Below are positions 9,967 to 20,540 of a stretch of DNA of 64,000 bases, in pieces (position 1 is the stretch's first letter; every line of letters begins with the position of its first letter). Both the position numbers and the translations under genes were made by a program. Source of the stretch: Eukaryota sp. TZLM1-RC (lineage: Eukaryota > Metamonada: BaSk clade); NCBI GenBank assembly GCA_040285825.1, contig JAUPSS010000006.1:496001-560000 (forward strand), in the 5' to 3' direction. The notes below the pieces were generated by a model. That model did no database searches and had not been told where the DNA came from. It worked only from the letters and a program-made list of their open reading frames with translations.

Positions 9967-10379
9967 AATAACAAATCACACTCCATACGAACTGATGTAA
10001 ACTCAATTTACAAAAAGCACAGTGATGTACCAACTGCTCTAGCTTCCTTCGCAAGTTACTCTCCTGGCTTTATTTCATTCAGCCAGCAATTGGAAAAACA
10101 CTTCTTACATTTGAACCCAGACCAAAAATTTCTGAGAAACCCCTTCAGACATTTCGTAAAAAGAACTTTTCAACATATACAATTGCATCGGATGGTATAT
10201 CAGTCAGAGTAACGTTCTCGACTGCCTTCAAAAAAAAACCAAGAATCGCCACACAGCCAGAGAATTCGCAACCACCAGAGCCAGCCGGTTGGACCAAGTA
10301 GTTTGTGCACTATGTCAAAAATACTATCCATCTTTTCAAATAATCAAAATAAATAATCAAAATAAATAAAAAAAGTAAA

Positions 10380-11165
10380 TAAAGAAAATAGAAACGAATT
10401 AACTTTGTTGAGGTAAAAAAAGAAACCCTCAAGTTAAATAATGAAAATATTTGTTGTAAGTATTAAACCTACAAAGATCCAAAAACATGTAGACTATACA
10501 GACACACGTAATCAGATCTTTCTTGACCGTAACCAACCTCAAACAGTTAAAAACTGAATGATTAATGATTACTCAGTCGTTTATGTATTTATTGATAAAG
10601 ACTCAAAATAAAGAGAATTACTCTCAATATTTGGTAAAGACTCTAAATTTAAAAAATTCAAAGTAGTTTTGGTTAATTCAAAGTAATCATCTGTGGTAGT
10701 TGAACCACAAACAAGAACAGTTTCCAAATCAATAAAAGAATCAGTAACAACAATAAATTGAGAATGACAACCAACAACAACTACATCACCAAGATCAACA
10801 ATAGATTTAACAAGGGTAATAAGAGGTGCATTATTAGCACATCCACCAATAACTTTATTATCAGAATCAACTGGACCTACAGTTTTGAAATCGGTGAAAT
10901 CCACATCTGGATCATCTGTGACGAAAATGTCCAATGTCATGGGTTCGAGTCCCACCAACTCCAAAGAATAAAAAATAGAGTGGCGAGTTCGAGTGCAAGT
11001 GAGAAAATTCCAACGTACAAAGACAGCAAAAGTGTTGTAACAGTACCATAGGTTGGTTGGTTCGTAAGGAGGGTGACCTCTGATGAGATACTGGGTGGGT
11101 TAGTGAGCACTCTTCAGAGGAAGAGGTAAGAATATAGAAGAAAGATCTGAGAATGAAGATAAGAA
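10380..11165 (+). mobile_element. Repeat family B, copy 2 (short form)
   Basis: Starts with AAAGAAAATAG and GAAACCCTCAA, followed by CCAAAAACATGTAGACTATAC, as in the other copies. It has the B-box-like GGGTTCGAGTCCC at 10941-10953 and then a tail shared with 16740-16930. Both strands carry open frames, such as the minus ORF 10581-10964 with GLEPMT. That peptide is what antisense tRNA T-arm sequence gives, so the ORFs are treated as artefacts. Confidence 0.7.
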
Positions 11166-11184
11166 TGATAATAAGATAAGAATG

Positions 11185-12088
11185 AACTTATTTGTATTGA
11201 CGATAACTAATAGCTTTTCATTGATTTTAATATTGTTTGTTTATTCTTAAACTATACAAACTGATCATGAATCATCAAAACTTATTTGTATTGACGATAA
11301 CTAATAGCTTTTCATTGATTTTAATATTGTTTGTTTATTCTTAAATTATACAAACTGATCATGAATCATCAAAACTTATTTGTATTGACGATAACTAATA
11401 GCTTTTCATTGATTTTAATATTGTTTGTTTATTCTCAAACTATACAAACTGATCATGAATCATCAAAACTTATTTGTATTGACGATAACTAATATCTTTT
11501 CATTGATTTTAATATTGTTTGTTTTATTCTCAAACTATACAAACTGATCATGAATCATCAAAACTTATTTGTATTGACGATAACTAATATCTTTTCATTG
11601 ATTTTAATATTGTTTGTTTTATTCTCAAACTATACAAACTGATCATGAATCATCAAAACTTATTTGTATTGACGATAACTAATATCTTTTCATTGATTTT
11701 AATATTGTTTGTTTTATTCTCAAATTATACAAACTGATCATGAATCATCAAAACTTATTTGTATTGACGATAACTAATATCTTTTCATTGATTTTAATAT
11801 TGTTTGTTTTATTCTCAAACTATACAAACTGATCATGAATCATCAAAACTTATTTGTATTGACAATAACTAATATCTTTCATTGATTTTAATATTGTTTG
11901 TTTTATTCTCAAATTATACAAACTGATCATGAATCATCAAAACTTATTTGTATTGACAATAACTAATATCTTTCATTGATTTTAATATTGTTTGTTTTAT
12001 TCTCAAATTATACAAACTGATCATGAATCATCAAAACTTATTTGTATTGACGATAACTAATAGCTTTTCATTGATTTTAATATTGTTT
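11185..12088. repeat. Minisatellite, 94/95-bp unit, nine full copies plus a partial
   Basis: Unit starts are at 11185, 11279, 11373, 11467, 11562, 11657, 11752, 11847, 11941 and 12035 (AACTTATTTGTATTGAC). The tenth is cut at about 12088. Units differ at a few positions (AATAGCTTTTC against AATATCTTTTC). Variant units are clustered, as expected from local unit duplication. Confidence 0.9.
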
Positions 12089-13025
12089 CTGACTCTAGTT
12101 TTGCAAATGTTCAAGATATCCTCCAACATAACACTGTAGATTTTCATTATCATTGACCATAATCCCTATCACTTTGCATAACTTCAAAATAAACTATGGA
12201 ACTGTTCAACCTCTAAATTATGTGTGTATGATATAAGCTTTTGCGAGTATAAAATGGTATATAAGAGTTTGTAATATTTGATAGAGCAATTGAAATTTTA
12301 TTTCAAAATCTCACATTTTTCAAAAACTCATACAACTCTTTCATACATCTTTGTTCAATTCTACAAAAACATTCTATGTGTTGTTTACAACATTTTCAAT
12401 TCACTAATATCAATATTACGTAATTTGATATTTTTGTTATCTCATTTTACTAATTTCTTCATCTTTTATGTTGGAAAGTAAGGATGGAAAAATTAATGTG
12501 TTCGAATCACTGTGGTCTTGAATATGTATAGTCGAATAAGCTGAAAAACAATGTTGATAGTGTTTAAAGTGTGTGAATGTGAGTGTAATGTGTAGATTTT
12601 CATTATCATTGACCATAATCCCTATCATTTTGCATAACTTCAAAATAAGCTATGGAATTGTAAAACCTCTTGATTATGTCTGTACTGTATAAGCTTTTGC
12701 AAGTATAAAATAATATATAAAAGTTGGTAATATCTGATAGAGAATTTTAAATTTTATTTCAAAGTCTCACGTTTTTCAAAAAGTCATACAACTCTTTCAT
12801 AAATCTTTGTTAATTTCTACAAACAAATTTTATGTGTTGTTTTAACATTGTCAATTCATTGATAACAAATATTACGTAATGTGATATTTTTGTTTTCTCA
12901 TTTTACTAATTTCTTCAACTTTTATGTCGGAAAATAATGTTGGAAAAATGAATGTGTTCGAATCACTGTGGTCTTGAATATGTATAATCGAATAAGCTAA
13001 AAAACAATGTTGATAGTGTTTATCG
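12089..13025. repeat. Repeat family A, two tandem units
   Basis: Unit starts (TAGATTTTCATTATCATTGACC) at 12137 and 12593 give a period of 456 bp. The lead-in at 12089-12136 (TCAAGATATCCTCCAACATA) is shared with 17410 and 25740. Minus-strand ORFs at 12437-12643 and 12872-13063 repeat the conserved frame of this family. Confidence 0.8.
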
Positions 13026-13130
13026 ACTCTATTGAAGAAGCCATCCACGAAGATCATCGCCACCTATCTCCATGGTTTAAGCTCCTCCTCCTCTTCCTCC
13101 TCTGACAACGAGCCTTATAGAGCTACTTTA

Positions 13131-14870
13131 AATCCATTTTTCAATAAACCATAGTGCTTACTCTCCTTTGTTACACCAACACCCAGCTATGGTACAACAG
13201 CAAGCTGAAGACTTTCAATATCTTTTCAACAACCTCGAATGCATTACCTCTTCTTTAGCCCCACGCAACAACACTCTTATCTCTCCCTATTCGTCACCTT
13301 CTGATTCTGGAATAGACTCTTCCTCAGACTCCTCGTCCGAAGCACTTGAAGTAGTCTCTAAGGTAGATTCTGATAACCACTTGGTACCGCCAGGCAACGC
13401 TCCTTCCCGCCAAAATGGTTCTTTGCTGTTGGAAGCTAGTCCCGACCTCAGCTCTGAACAAGGGATGATCGACGCAGACTGTGCTCGTCACGACGGTGGA
13501 GTAACACGTGGACCATTAGAATCGCACCTTCAGAACTCTTCTAAAACTAAAGACTCTGAGTCTATAGGAACTGCTCCTGCCCAGAGTTTTGAACCGTTTG
13601 TCTCCCTATCAGCCCAAGAACTTAACAAGCCCTTAGATAAGAAGCTCCTCCATCTCAAGATTTACGTTGACTCTCAAACTATGCTCAATGGAATGGTAGA
13701 CACTGGTGCTACCGTGTCAAGCAAGCTAAGCTGAAGTTAACCTCCAAGACTCTAGAAGTTGGTTTAGCCGACAAAACCAAGCTCTCCTGCCCCCTTGCTT
13801 CTGGAAAACTCGCCTTTGCTCTAGGTGGTGCTGCTAAGATCACCTACGTGAACGTGACTCTTGCCGTTTTGCCATGCTCAAACTCCTGCATCATAGGATG
13901 TGATTTATTAAGAAAGCTCGGCATTCTGACCTCCGACTATTTGTTCTTGAACCTCTCTGCCAGAAACCTCCAAATTCTCGAAGACGATGCCATACCAGAC
14001 CAGTATATACGACCAAGTATCCTCTGTTTCCTCTCTCCCTGATTTAGACAAAGCCTCATTCAAGCTGAATGACCCGGATTTAGAAAGCTCAGTTCGATCC
14101 CTCCTGTTCAAGTACCCTGAAATTTTCTCAAAGCTCCCCGACCCCCAAGGAATTGACTGCCCTCCCATGCGAATACCGTTCCATGATGAGTCCAAGATAG
14201 TGAGCAAGAAGTTTCGCTATCTCCCTCCAGATAAGCTAAAGGTAGCTAACGAGGAATTTGACACTCTGATCAAAAACGGTTTCGCAGTGCCTTACGATGG
14301 TCCCTGGAGCTCCCCTATTTGCCTTGTACAACGTCCCGACAAGCCTCCCAGATTAACAGGCGACTACTCTGGTGCTGACGGCGTTAATGAACTTTCCGTC
14401 TCCGTCCCCGCTGACCTCCCCAGAATCTCTGACGTATGCCAATTCCTGTCTGGTAGCCACTACATTGCCACATTAGACCTCCCAAAAGCCTTTTGGCAGC
14501 TGAACTGGCATCCTGATGATCAAGAAAAATCAGCTATAGCTATCCCTGGCCGTAAGATCAAGTATACCCGAGCTGCATTTGGTCTCAAAAACGTCCCAGC
14601 TATATTTCAGAACCTGATGAAGAAAGTTTTCAAATCTGATGGTGTCTTCATTTACATGGATGACATTATCGTAGCTGCTGCCGATAAGAAGTCCTTACTA
14701 GCCAGATTAGAATTCATTTTTAAGCAAGCCGCCAAGTATAGAATCCGAATAGGCCTCCACAAGTGCTCGTTTCAAACCAAAGAACACCCAATTAAGGTCC
14801 TTGGATGTAGATTGAAGAAACTGAACCTTCCCCTGAACCTCATCAAAGAGAAGCTCCATCTTTCGTTAAC
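13131..14870 (+). pseudogene. Ty3/Gypsy retrotransposon Pol: protease and reverse transcriptase
   Basis: Retropepsin: VDTGATVS at about 13696 and, after a frameshift near 13725, the second protease motif IIGCDLL near 13893. A second shift near 13987 leads into a good reverse transcriptase: TGDYSGADGVNE, ATLDLPKAFWQL (catalytic Asp), AAFGLKNVPAIFQNLM, then IYMDDII (catalytic YMDD) and GLHKCSF with a following LGCRL. RNase H and integrase are absent. The frame turns into unrelated Gag-like sequence near 14870, an internal deletion. The N-terminal ~170 codons before the protease are Ser/Pro-rich. G+C is distinctly higher than in the flanks. It belongs with the integrase/chromodomain and Gag pieces at 21.6-23.9 kb. 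Confidence 0.85.
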
Positions 14871-15370
14871 CAATCTATGGAGACTTCTGCAGAACCCATC
14901 GAACCATCACAACCTCCTATGGAAACTGATGAAATTCCTTCTATGGATACCTCTAATCAATCTGCCATGGATCAGCCGACGACGAGGTCATCACTGTGAG
15001 TAGCGAGTCACCTACTCCTACCACATCAACTGATGCGGTTCCCGCCCCCATCACCCCTGTCAGTCGAGCTCCCCATCAACAACCTACTCCTTCCACGATA
15101 GGCTCTCTCTCAACAACCTCTTCTCATCAATCACCATTCTCGGGCACTTACGAGAGTAGCCTTCTCCTTTCTTATGATCGGATCAAGAGACCGAGAAGCG
15201 TATAAAGACTTCATCAAGACTTCGAAAGCACGTAACCGTACTAAATCCGCTCCTCCCAGGAAGCGTTCCAATATCAGTACCTCACCTCCTGTGACTAGAG
15301 CTTCCAGGGCTCGTCGCTCGAAAAAGAGGAAAAGGCAGAAAAAGAAGAACAGGATCCCACCCCACCCAAA
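14870..15370 (+). pseudogene. Gag::integrase-tail chimera of the same retrotransposon
   Basis: A Pro/Thr/Ser-rich stretch (frames change near 14985) resembles the Gag at 22816-23355: PTPSTIGSLSTTSS, FSGTYESSLLLS and GSRDRE match PTPSTVSSSRS, FSGTYDSNLLLS and GSRDRD. Directly after GSRDRE the sequence becomes AYKDFIKTSKAR, which is the extreme C-terminus of the integrase at 21595-22596. Everything between Gag and that tail is deleted. An E/K-rich stretch in another frame leads into the Myb fragment. Confidence 0.65.
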
Positions 15371-15612
15371 GAGCGCCTCAATTGACAACTGAAATCTCAC
15401 TGGCACCAGTGGAGATTGACTCATCTCAGTATTCTGAACTGAGAAATCCATGGAGTGTACGAGAGAGTTATAATTATGGATTCTCTGGTTAAAGAATAGA
15501 CCACACAGAGGTGAACGCACTGATTGGAAGAGAATACTTGAGCTTGGTCTTCAAAAACAAGCCTTCCTGCCTCATAGGAATACTACCAATTTAAAAGACC
15601 GTATCCGTACGC
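15370..15612 (+). pseudogene. Myb/SANT-like gene, copy 1 (C-terminal fragment)
   Basis: Reads NPWSVRES, then after a one-base shift LWILWLKN, then TDWKRILELG and NLKDRIRTLLEN. It aligns with VHWSPQES, NLWILWKN, NNWKRILDTG and KLKDRLRWLQEN of the gene at 19312-19983. Three spaced Trp and a final LKD block resemble the telobox-type Myb fold that binds double-stranded DNA. It lies within 60 bp of the integrase tail of the retrotransposon. The frame runs into repeat A instead of a stop. Confidence 0.55.
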
Positions 15613-16009
15613 TTCTGGAAAATTGTAGAAATTCTCACATTTTTCAAAAAGTCGTACAACTCTTTCATAAATCTTTGTTGATTTCTACAAACAAAATTAA
15701 ATTGTTGTTTTAAACAACATTTTTAATCCAGTAATTTTATTATTTCTCCACCACAGAGTTGTCTCTCCCAATCTCCACTACATCTCCACCACCGAGTTCG
15801 TCTAGGGGTTGTTTGCAGAAGAAAACATGATTTCAACCCATGATTTCAATGAAATTGTACGACACGATAGTACGAACAGACTTCTATTTTTGATCAGTAC
15901 GATGTTTGTGAGATGCAGTTTTTTTAAATGCTGATTGGCTTTCAAGAAACCTGCAATAATTGAAACAAAACGAGGCAGAAACGATTTCCATCTTAGCATT
16001 AATAATTGT
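15613..16009. other. Partial repeat A, then no gene
   Basis: Positions 15613-15735 match the central part of repeat A (TTTTTCAAAAAGTC, TTCATAAATCTTTGTTGA). 15736-16009 shows no gene or known repeat. Confidence 0.55.
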
Positions 16010-17150
16010 TGAAGAACATAAAGAAAATAAAAATGAATTAATTTTGTTGAGGTAAAAAAAGAAACCCTCAAATTAATTTATAAATAAAATTGTTGTAAGT
16101 ATTAAACCTACAAGGATCCAAAAACATGTAGACTATACAGACACACGTAATCAGATCTTTCTTGACCGTAATCAACCTCAAACAGTTGAAAACTGAATGA
16201 TTGATGATTACTCAGTCGATTATGTATTTATTAATAGAGACTCAAAATAAAGAGAATTACTCTCAATATTTAATGGAGAATCTGATAAAAAATAAAGTAA
16301 CATGTGCGAAAAATACAAAAAATCCCTCTAATGAAAGTTGAATAAATAAAAATAGATAATTTCAACAAAATCAATATTGAAGTTAAATCAAAAGACGTTT
16401 TTCAAACGTTCAAAATGACAGACAAAAACATGCCAAACTTTACAATAATCATAATTAAATTAATTTTGGTAATTTAAAATGACCATCAGTAACTGGAACA
16501 GCTTCTAAATCAATAATAGAATCAGTAGCAACAATAGATTGAGATTGACAACCAACAACAACTACATCAAAAGAATCAACATTAAATTTAGCAAGGGTAA
16601 TAAGAGGTTTATCATTAATACATCCATCAATAACTTTACCATCAAAATCAGCTGGACCTACAGTTTTGACATTGGTGAAATGGACATCTGTAACGAAAAT
16701 GTCCAATGTCATGGGTTCGAGTACCACCAACTCCAAAAAAATAAAAAAGAGTGGCGAGTTCGAGTCCCAGTGGGAAAATACCAATGTACAAAGACAGCAA
16801 AAGTGTTGTAACAGTACCATAGGTTGGTTGGTTCGTAAGAAGGGGTAACCTCTGATGAGATACTGGGTGGATGAGTGAGCACTGTTCAGAGGAAGAGGTA
16901 AGAATATAGAAGAAAGATCTAAGAATGAAGATAATGGTAGGCAATGGCACAGATCGTGGGTAAAGAACAGTATCAAAGCAAGTACAAGAAGATGCTGACG
17001 CTGCCAACATGAAGCGTCGAACATTCTCAGTATACGAGGGGAAGGGCTAAGTACAGCCACCCCACTGGACTAGGTGAGGTGATTCAAAAGGTGTTGCAGA
17101 AGGAAAATGTAAGTGGGATAGCGAATTCTCTTTTTGTTTTCATTTAAGGT
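16010..17150 (+). mobile_element. Repeat family B, copy 3
   Basis: Family start near 16010, two B-box-like sequences (GGGTTCGAGTACC at 16713-16725 and GAGTTCGAGTCCC at 16756-16768) and the tail shared with copies 2 and 5. The last 200 bases (about 16930-17130) recur inverted at 18960-19165. Minus ORFs 16455-17060 and 16648-17010 (GGTRTHD, LEPMT) are antisense to the tRNA-like parts and are not called. Confidence 0.7.
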
Positions 17151-17389
17151 GAGCTACTATTCCAGGAATTAAACTTTTTTAAGGTGTATATCCCACCTGA
17201 GTCACCTCTTATTCACCTTCCAACATGGAATCCTTTTCAACTCCTCTCTATGTACACATACACCTGTTTGTACTTTTGATGAATCAAACTAAGACCTGTT
17301 ACATCAGTTCCCCCCCCCCCATCAGTGGCAGTGTCAATTGTGTAGTGTCAATCGTTGTAATAAGTTTTTTAACAAACACAGTCTTGCTC
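17151..17389. other. Intergenic with a C10 run
   Basis: No gene. A homopolymer of ten C at about 17311 is the only notable feature and a likely sequencing trouble spot. Confidence 0.5.
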
Positions 17390-17880
17390 ATCAGTTAGTA
17401 TTTAATTCTGACTGTAGTTTTGCAGATGTTCAAGATATCCTCCAACATAACACTGTAGATTTTCATTATCATTGACCATAATCCCTATCATTTTGCATAA
17501 CTTCAAAATAAGCTAATTATGTGTGTATTGTATAAAACTTTGCGAGTATAAAATGGTATATAAGGGTTTGTAATATTTGATAGAGAATTTGAAATTTTAC
17601 TTCAAAATCTCACATATTTCAAAAAGTCATACAACTCTTTCATAAATCTTTGTTAATTTCTACAAACAAATTTTATGTGTTGTTTACAACATTTTCAATT
17701 AATTGATATCAATATTACGTAATTTGATGTTTTGGTTATCTCATTTTACTAATTTCTTCATCTTTTTTGTTGGAAAATAATGTTGGAAAAATGAATGTGT
17801 TCGAATCACTGTGGTCTTGAATATGTATAGTCAAAGAAGCTAAAAAATAATGTTGATAGTGTTTAAAGTGTGTGAATGTA
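17390..17880. repeat. Repeat family A, one unit
   Basis: Includes the lead-in (TCAAGATATCCTCCAACATA) and most of the unit. The unit is cut near 17880 within GTGTGAATGT, where an unrelated coding segment joins in frame. Confidence 0.75.
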
Positions 17881-18179
17881 TCGTTATCACTGAGATTTTT
17901 ACCCAACACCAAAGTTTCATTATCAAAATGTAAAATTCTGAGAGTAAATTGTGTTTTGACATTTGATGGTGTCATTGAAGGGGTTTTGTATTGAGTCAAC
18001 GGATTCTCATTAAAAAATGTTTTTACAGGTTTCAAAGGTGTGCTTAATACATCAGCTCTCCTTTTTCTGATGGTTTTTTGTACAGAATAGCATTTATATG
18101 TCTCAAATGATTTTTGTTCATTGTCAACACAGTTAACAACCCATCTTTTGTCTTGATTGGCAAAACGTTTACTCTCCAA
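17736..18179 (-). CDS. Chimeric ORF: unknown gene fused to repeat A
   Basis: 147 codons. Residues 1-100 are unique, Lys/Thr-rich and include TIRKRRADVLSTPLKPVKTFF and SMTPSNVKTQFT. From about residue 101 (THFKHYQHYF) to the stop it is the recurring repeat-A frame ending EEISKMR. The join is in frame, so a gene end was replaced by repeat sequence or the repeat was inserted into the gene. No domain is recognised in the unique part. Confidence 0.35.
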   Translation of the reverse strand: MESKRFANQDKRWVVNCVDNEQKSFETYKCYSVQKTIRKRRADVLSTPLKPVKTFFNENPLTQYKTPSMTPSNVKTQFTLRILHFDNETLVLGKNLSDNDTFTHFKHYQHYFLASLTIHIQDHSDSNTFIFPTLFSNKKDEEISKMR

Positions 18180-18257
18180 AAAGAAATTATGACGGTCAAA
18201 CCTTCCAACAACTATTGAAATTAGAAAGATTTTTTGATCTGAAATCTACTCATCATT

Positions 18258-18452
18258 TTACTCATCAGCTTTCCTTTTTAAAAGACTTGCACCCTCTTTT
18301 CTTTTTTTGTTGATAATCTCATCAGGAGGGAGAAATTGGACATCATGATTTTGGTAATCCAAATCGGTCACTTTTTTAGAAAGATAACTAGACAATGAAT
18401 ATGATGATTCATATTCTACTTCTATTGATTCACAATTGTTCTCGTCGGACAA
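18258..18452 (-). CDS. Hypothetical small charged protein, 64 aa
   Basis: An open frame from a TTG codon with no ATG start. It has an acidic, Ser/Tyr-rich first half (EVEYESSYSLSSYLS) and a Lys-rich end (KKRKEGASLLKRKADE). It may be an exon or the upstream part of the gene at 17880-18179, which follows 80 bases downstream on the same strand. Confidence 0.3.
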   Translation of the reverse strand: MSDENNCESIEVEYESSYSLSSYLSKKVTDLDYQNHDVQFLPPDEIINKKRKEGASLLKRKADE

Positions 18453-18959
18453 CTAAGATATAATCAATAACTTCTGGACCACATCAACGAGCAGAGAACT
18501 TCAATTGTTTAATTGCTCTCCTCTCGTGTTGTGAACCAACTCCTCTTGTGTTGATTATGTTGATGATGCCGACTTTCCTCTCTCCTCTCATTGAAAATTA
18601 CTCAGTTATTTACGTTTAAATTGGTGTGAAAAGATAAAAATACATTATATTCAAGAATATTAGTAGTTTATGAAGTGTTTGGTTGTAATGATATGAATAG
18701 AAATAGGTAATGTTTTGAGATTTATGCTTTTAACTATGTCTTTACTAGATACTTTTGTAGTAATTATTTCTTTTTCAGTATTGTGTTACAAATCAATATG
18801 GATATTTATTTATGTTTCAACAGTCTGAGCAATTTTTATTTGATATGGGTAGAGCTAAATTAAACATTAACATCTGTCTCAACTAGTAAAAGTCTTGTAA
18901 CAATAACAATAAAAGTTTTTGTCATGGCTCACCTTCAATGAAAATCACACAGAAGAGAA
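18453..18959. other. Intergenic with repeat fragments
   Basis: 18690-18790 recurs inverted at 40370-40455 (AACTATGTCTTTACTAGATAC). 18790-18860 resembles the inverted-repeat arm at 225-323 and sequence near 32675. No gene is recognised. Confidence 0.5.
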
Positions 18960-19165
18960 TTCGCTATCCCACTTACATTTTCCTTCTGCAACACCATTTG
19001 AATCACCTGACCTAGTCCAGTGGGGTGGCTGTACTTAGCCCTTCCCCTCGTATACTGAGAATGTTCGACGCTTCATGTTGGCAGCGTCAGCATCTTCTTG
19101 TGCTTGCTTTGATACTGTTCTTTACCCACGATCTGTGCCATTGCCTACCATTATCTTCATTCTTA
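18960..19165 (-). repeat. Inverted copy of the end of repeat B copy 3
   Basis: About 200 bases nearly identical to the reverse complement of 16930-17130 (for example AATTCGCTATCCCACTTAC). A diverged form is at 35340-35430. The two arms enclose about 1.8 kb. Confidence 0.8.
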
Positions 19166-19311
19166 GAAGAGGCATTTTGGTAAATCCTGGCAATTTTGGA
19201 ATTCATCAGACTACTTTGGTGTTTACTACAAGTACAATTAAATGAAAAATCAATTAAATGAAGAAAAAATGTATAATATCAAAATTTATTACAAAACAAG
19301 ACAAGACTAGA

Positions 19312-19983
19312 CTATTGATCCTCATCATCATCCTCAGGGAAATTATGCTGCTTGCGATATAAGGGATTTTCCTGTAGCCAACGGAGACGGTCTTTGAGCT
19401 TTCCAGAGTTTCTGTCAGGACGAAAAGCACGGAACCTGTTGCCAGTATCTAGGATTCTTTTCCAGTTGTTTCTTCGGACAGGGTTTGGATCTGTATTTTT
19501 CCACAGAATCCACAAATTTCGGCTTTCTTGAGGGGACCAGTGTACTCTTTTAGAGGCAATAGGGACACTGGTTTCGTCAGTCACTGGCTCAAGTCTGGAG
19601 GAAGACAAAGTGCTGGACACTCGTGCTGGAGGTGCACGACGACTGCTACACCTTCTGGGTCCAGCATCCACTAATTCGCCAACAGTACCAAGTACTACTC
19701 GAACTCCAAAATGGTTGATCAAGCTACTGAGACTTTTTCTCAATAGCTCGTCTCTAGTGGACACTGGTGAAGATATAACTTGTTCAGCGCTAGAGTCACT
19801 TTCGGACTGAGGTTAGCTTGATAGAATTACATACAGAACTATCATCAGAGCTCGACTTGGAGCCTTCTTGTTGGGTTGGATTGGAGTCTCCAACAGCACT
19901 CCAATTGAGCACTCTCTGTTGCACCACTCTCTGACTTCTATGGTTAATCCATTATGACAACATACTTTATCTGTATCACTCAT
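19312..19983 (-). pseudogene. Myb/SANT-like DNA-binding gene, copy 2 (most complete)
   Basis: ATG at 19983 (MSDTDKVCCHNG). One or two frameshifts pass through a Ser/Asp-rich linker into a 150-codon frame. That frame has an N-terminal helical block (SLSSLINHFGVRVVLGTVGE), a Ser/Arg/Pro linker and a C-terminal Myb-type domain at about residues 85-145: WSPQESRNLWILW, NNWKRIL, LKDRLRWLQEN, then an acidic end EDDDEDQ. The fold class suggests DNA binding, perhaps telobox-like, but no target can be named. TAG stop at 19312, AATAAA about 20 bases on. Paralogues: 15370-15612 and 45643-46040. Confidence 0.6.
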
Positions 19984-20240
19984 GATGCTAGAATTATACA
20001 CAATGTTTTGAATGTGTTTTTATTTATTTACTCCTTGTATTGGTTCTTTAAATAAATATATGTTTTTTATTTTTTTTATTTTTTAAACACTAGTCGAGAG
20101 ACCACAATACATCCAATGTCTTTAAAATGGGTGTATACACCATAGAGACACCATTGGGAGTGATTAAATGTGATATTTAATTAGGAATATACGATGTTGC
20201 CTTTTTTCCCAACATCACTCAAAATTTCAATTCATCTCTA

Positions 20241-20540
20241 TGCCTCGTCCTAAACCTCTCTGGAAACCAGCTTTCACACCTTTCACTACTCAGCTAACTG
20301 CTTTTACCAATGCTCGCCATCCCACCCATCATAACACTCCTTTTGATTGTGTCTTTGCAATCAGAAAAGCAATCACGAAGAGGAATTATTGACCATTGGT
20401 TAGTCTACACTCCTTCTTCAGGTGTAGTAACTGACTTTTTGAATGGTGAATGGTTGGTGGTTAACCCTCTGGAATCTCCGATAGAGGACCCACTCAATGG
20501 TCCATGCCACTTTTTCGATTCTTCTCCCTTCTATTACTAG
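20241..20540 (+). pseudogene. Unknown gene (MPRPKPLW...), first copy
   Basis: ATG at 20241. About 50 codons (Thr/His-rich) read to FAIRKAITKRN, then the sense moves by one base into IIDHWLVYTPSSGVVTDFLNGEW and SPIEDPLNGPCHFFDSSPFYY. The last 110 bases (20429-20538) recur at 20831-20940, where the protein continues. No family is recognised. The upstream TTTCAATTCATCTCT has no diagnostic promoter. Confidence 0.45.

Larger units (their letters stand above)
9655..10301 (+). pseudogene. Spliced coiled-coil gene of unknown function
   Basis: The ATG at 9655 shares one base with the TAA of the protease gene (TAATG). Exon 1 (27 codons, MEIALNSLQNVANSLD) meets a 31-base GTATGT...TTACAG intron (9736-9766), and the frame resumes in phase (PVNESLSTVDSAAETT). 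A second intron candidate, 9896-9966 (GTGAGT...AAAGCAG), leads in the same phase to NNKSHSIRTDVNSIYKKHS. Between them two stops require either another small intron or an indel near 9845 (a neighbouring frame reads SQLDSLQTRKIYRTE). Near 10085 the best frame shifts again and ends QPPEPAGWTK with TAG at 10299. Heptad-like leucines suggest a coiled coil in the first 60 residues. Confidence 0.45.

Noticed and set aside
10941-10953. tRNA gene at the GGGTTCGAGTCCC motif
   Set aside because: Only the T-arm/B-box part fits. I could not find an A box, anticodon arm or pairing acceptor stem upstream in any copy.
10581-10964. Minus-strand ORFs with GLEPMT or GGTRTHD in repeat B (also 16455-17060, 16648-17010, 34495-34716)
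   Set aside because: These peptides are what the antisense of a tRNA T-arm (GGTTCGAGTCCC) encodes. Frames are not conserved between copies and both strands are open by composition.
11185-12088. CRISPR array
   Set aside because: Repeats are directly adjacent 94/95-bp units without unique spacers, in a eukaryotic context.
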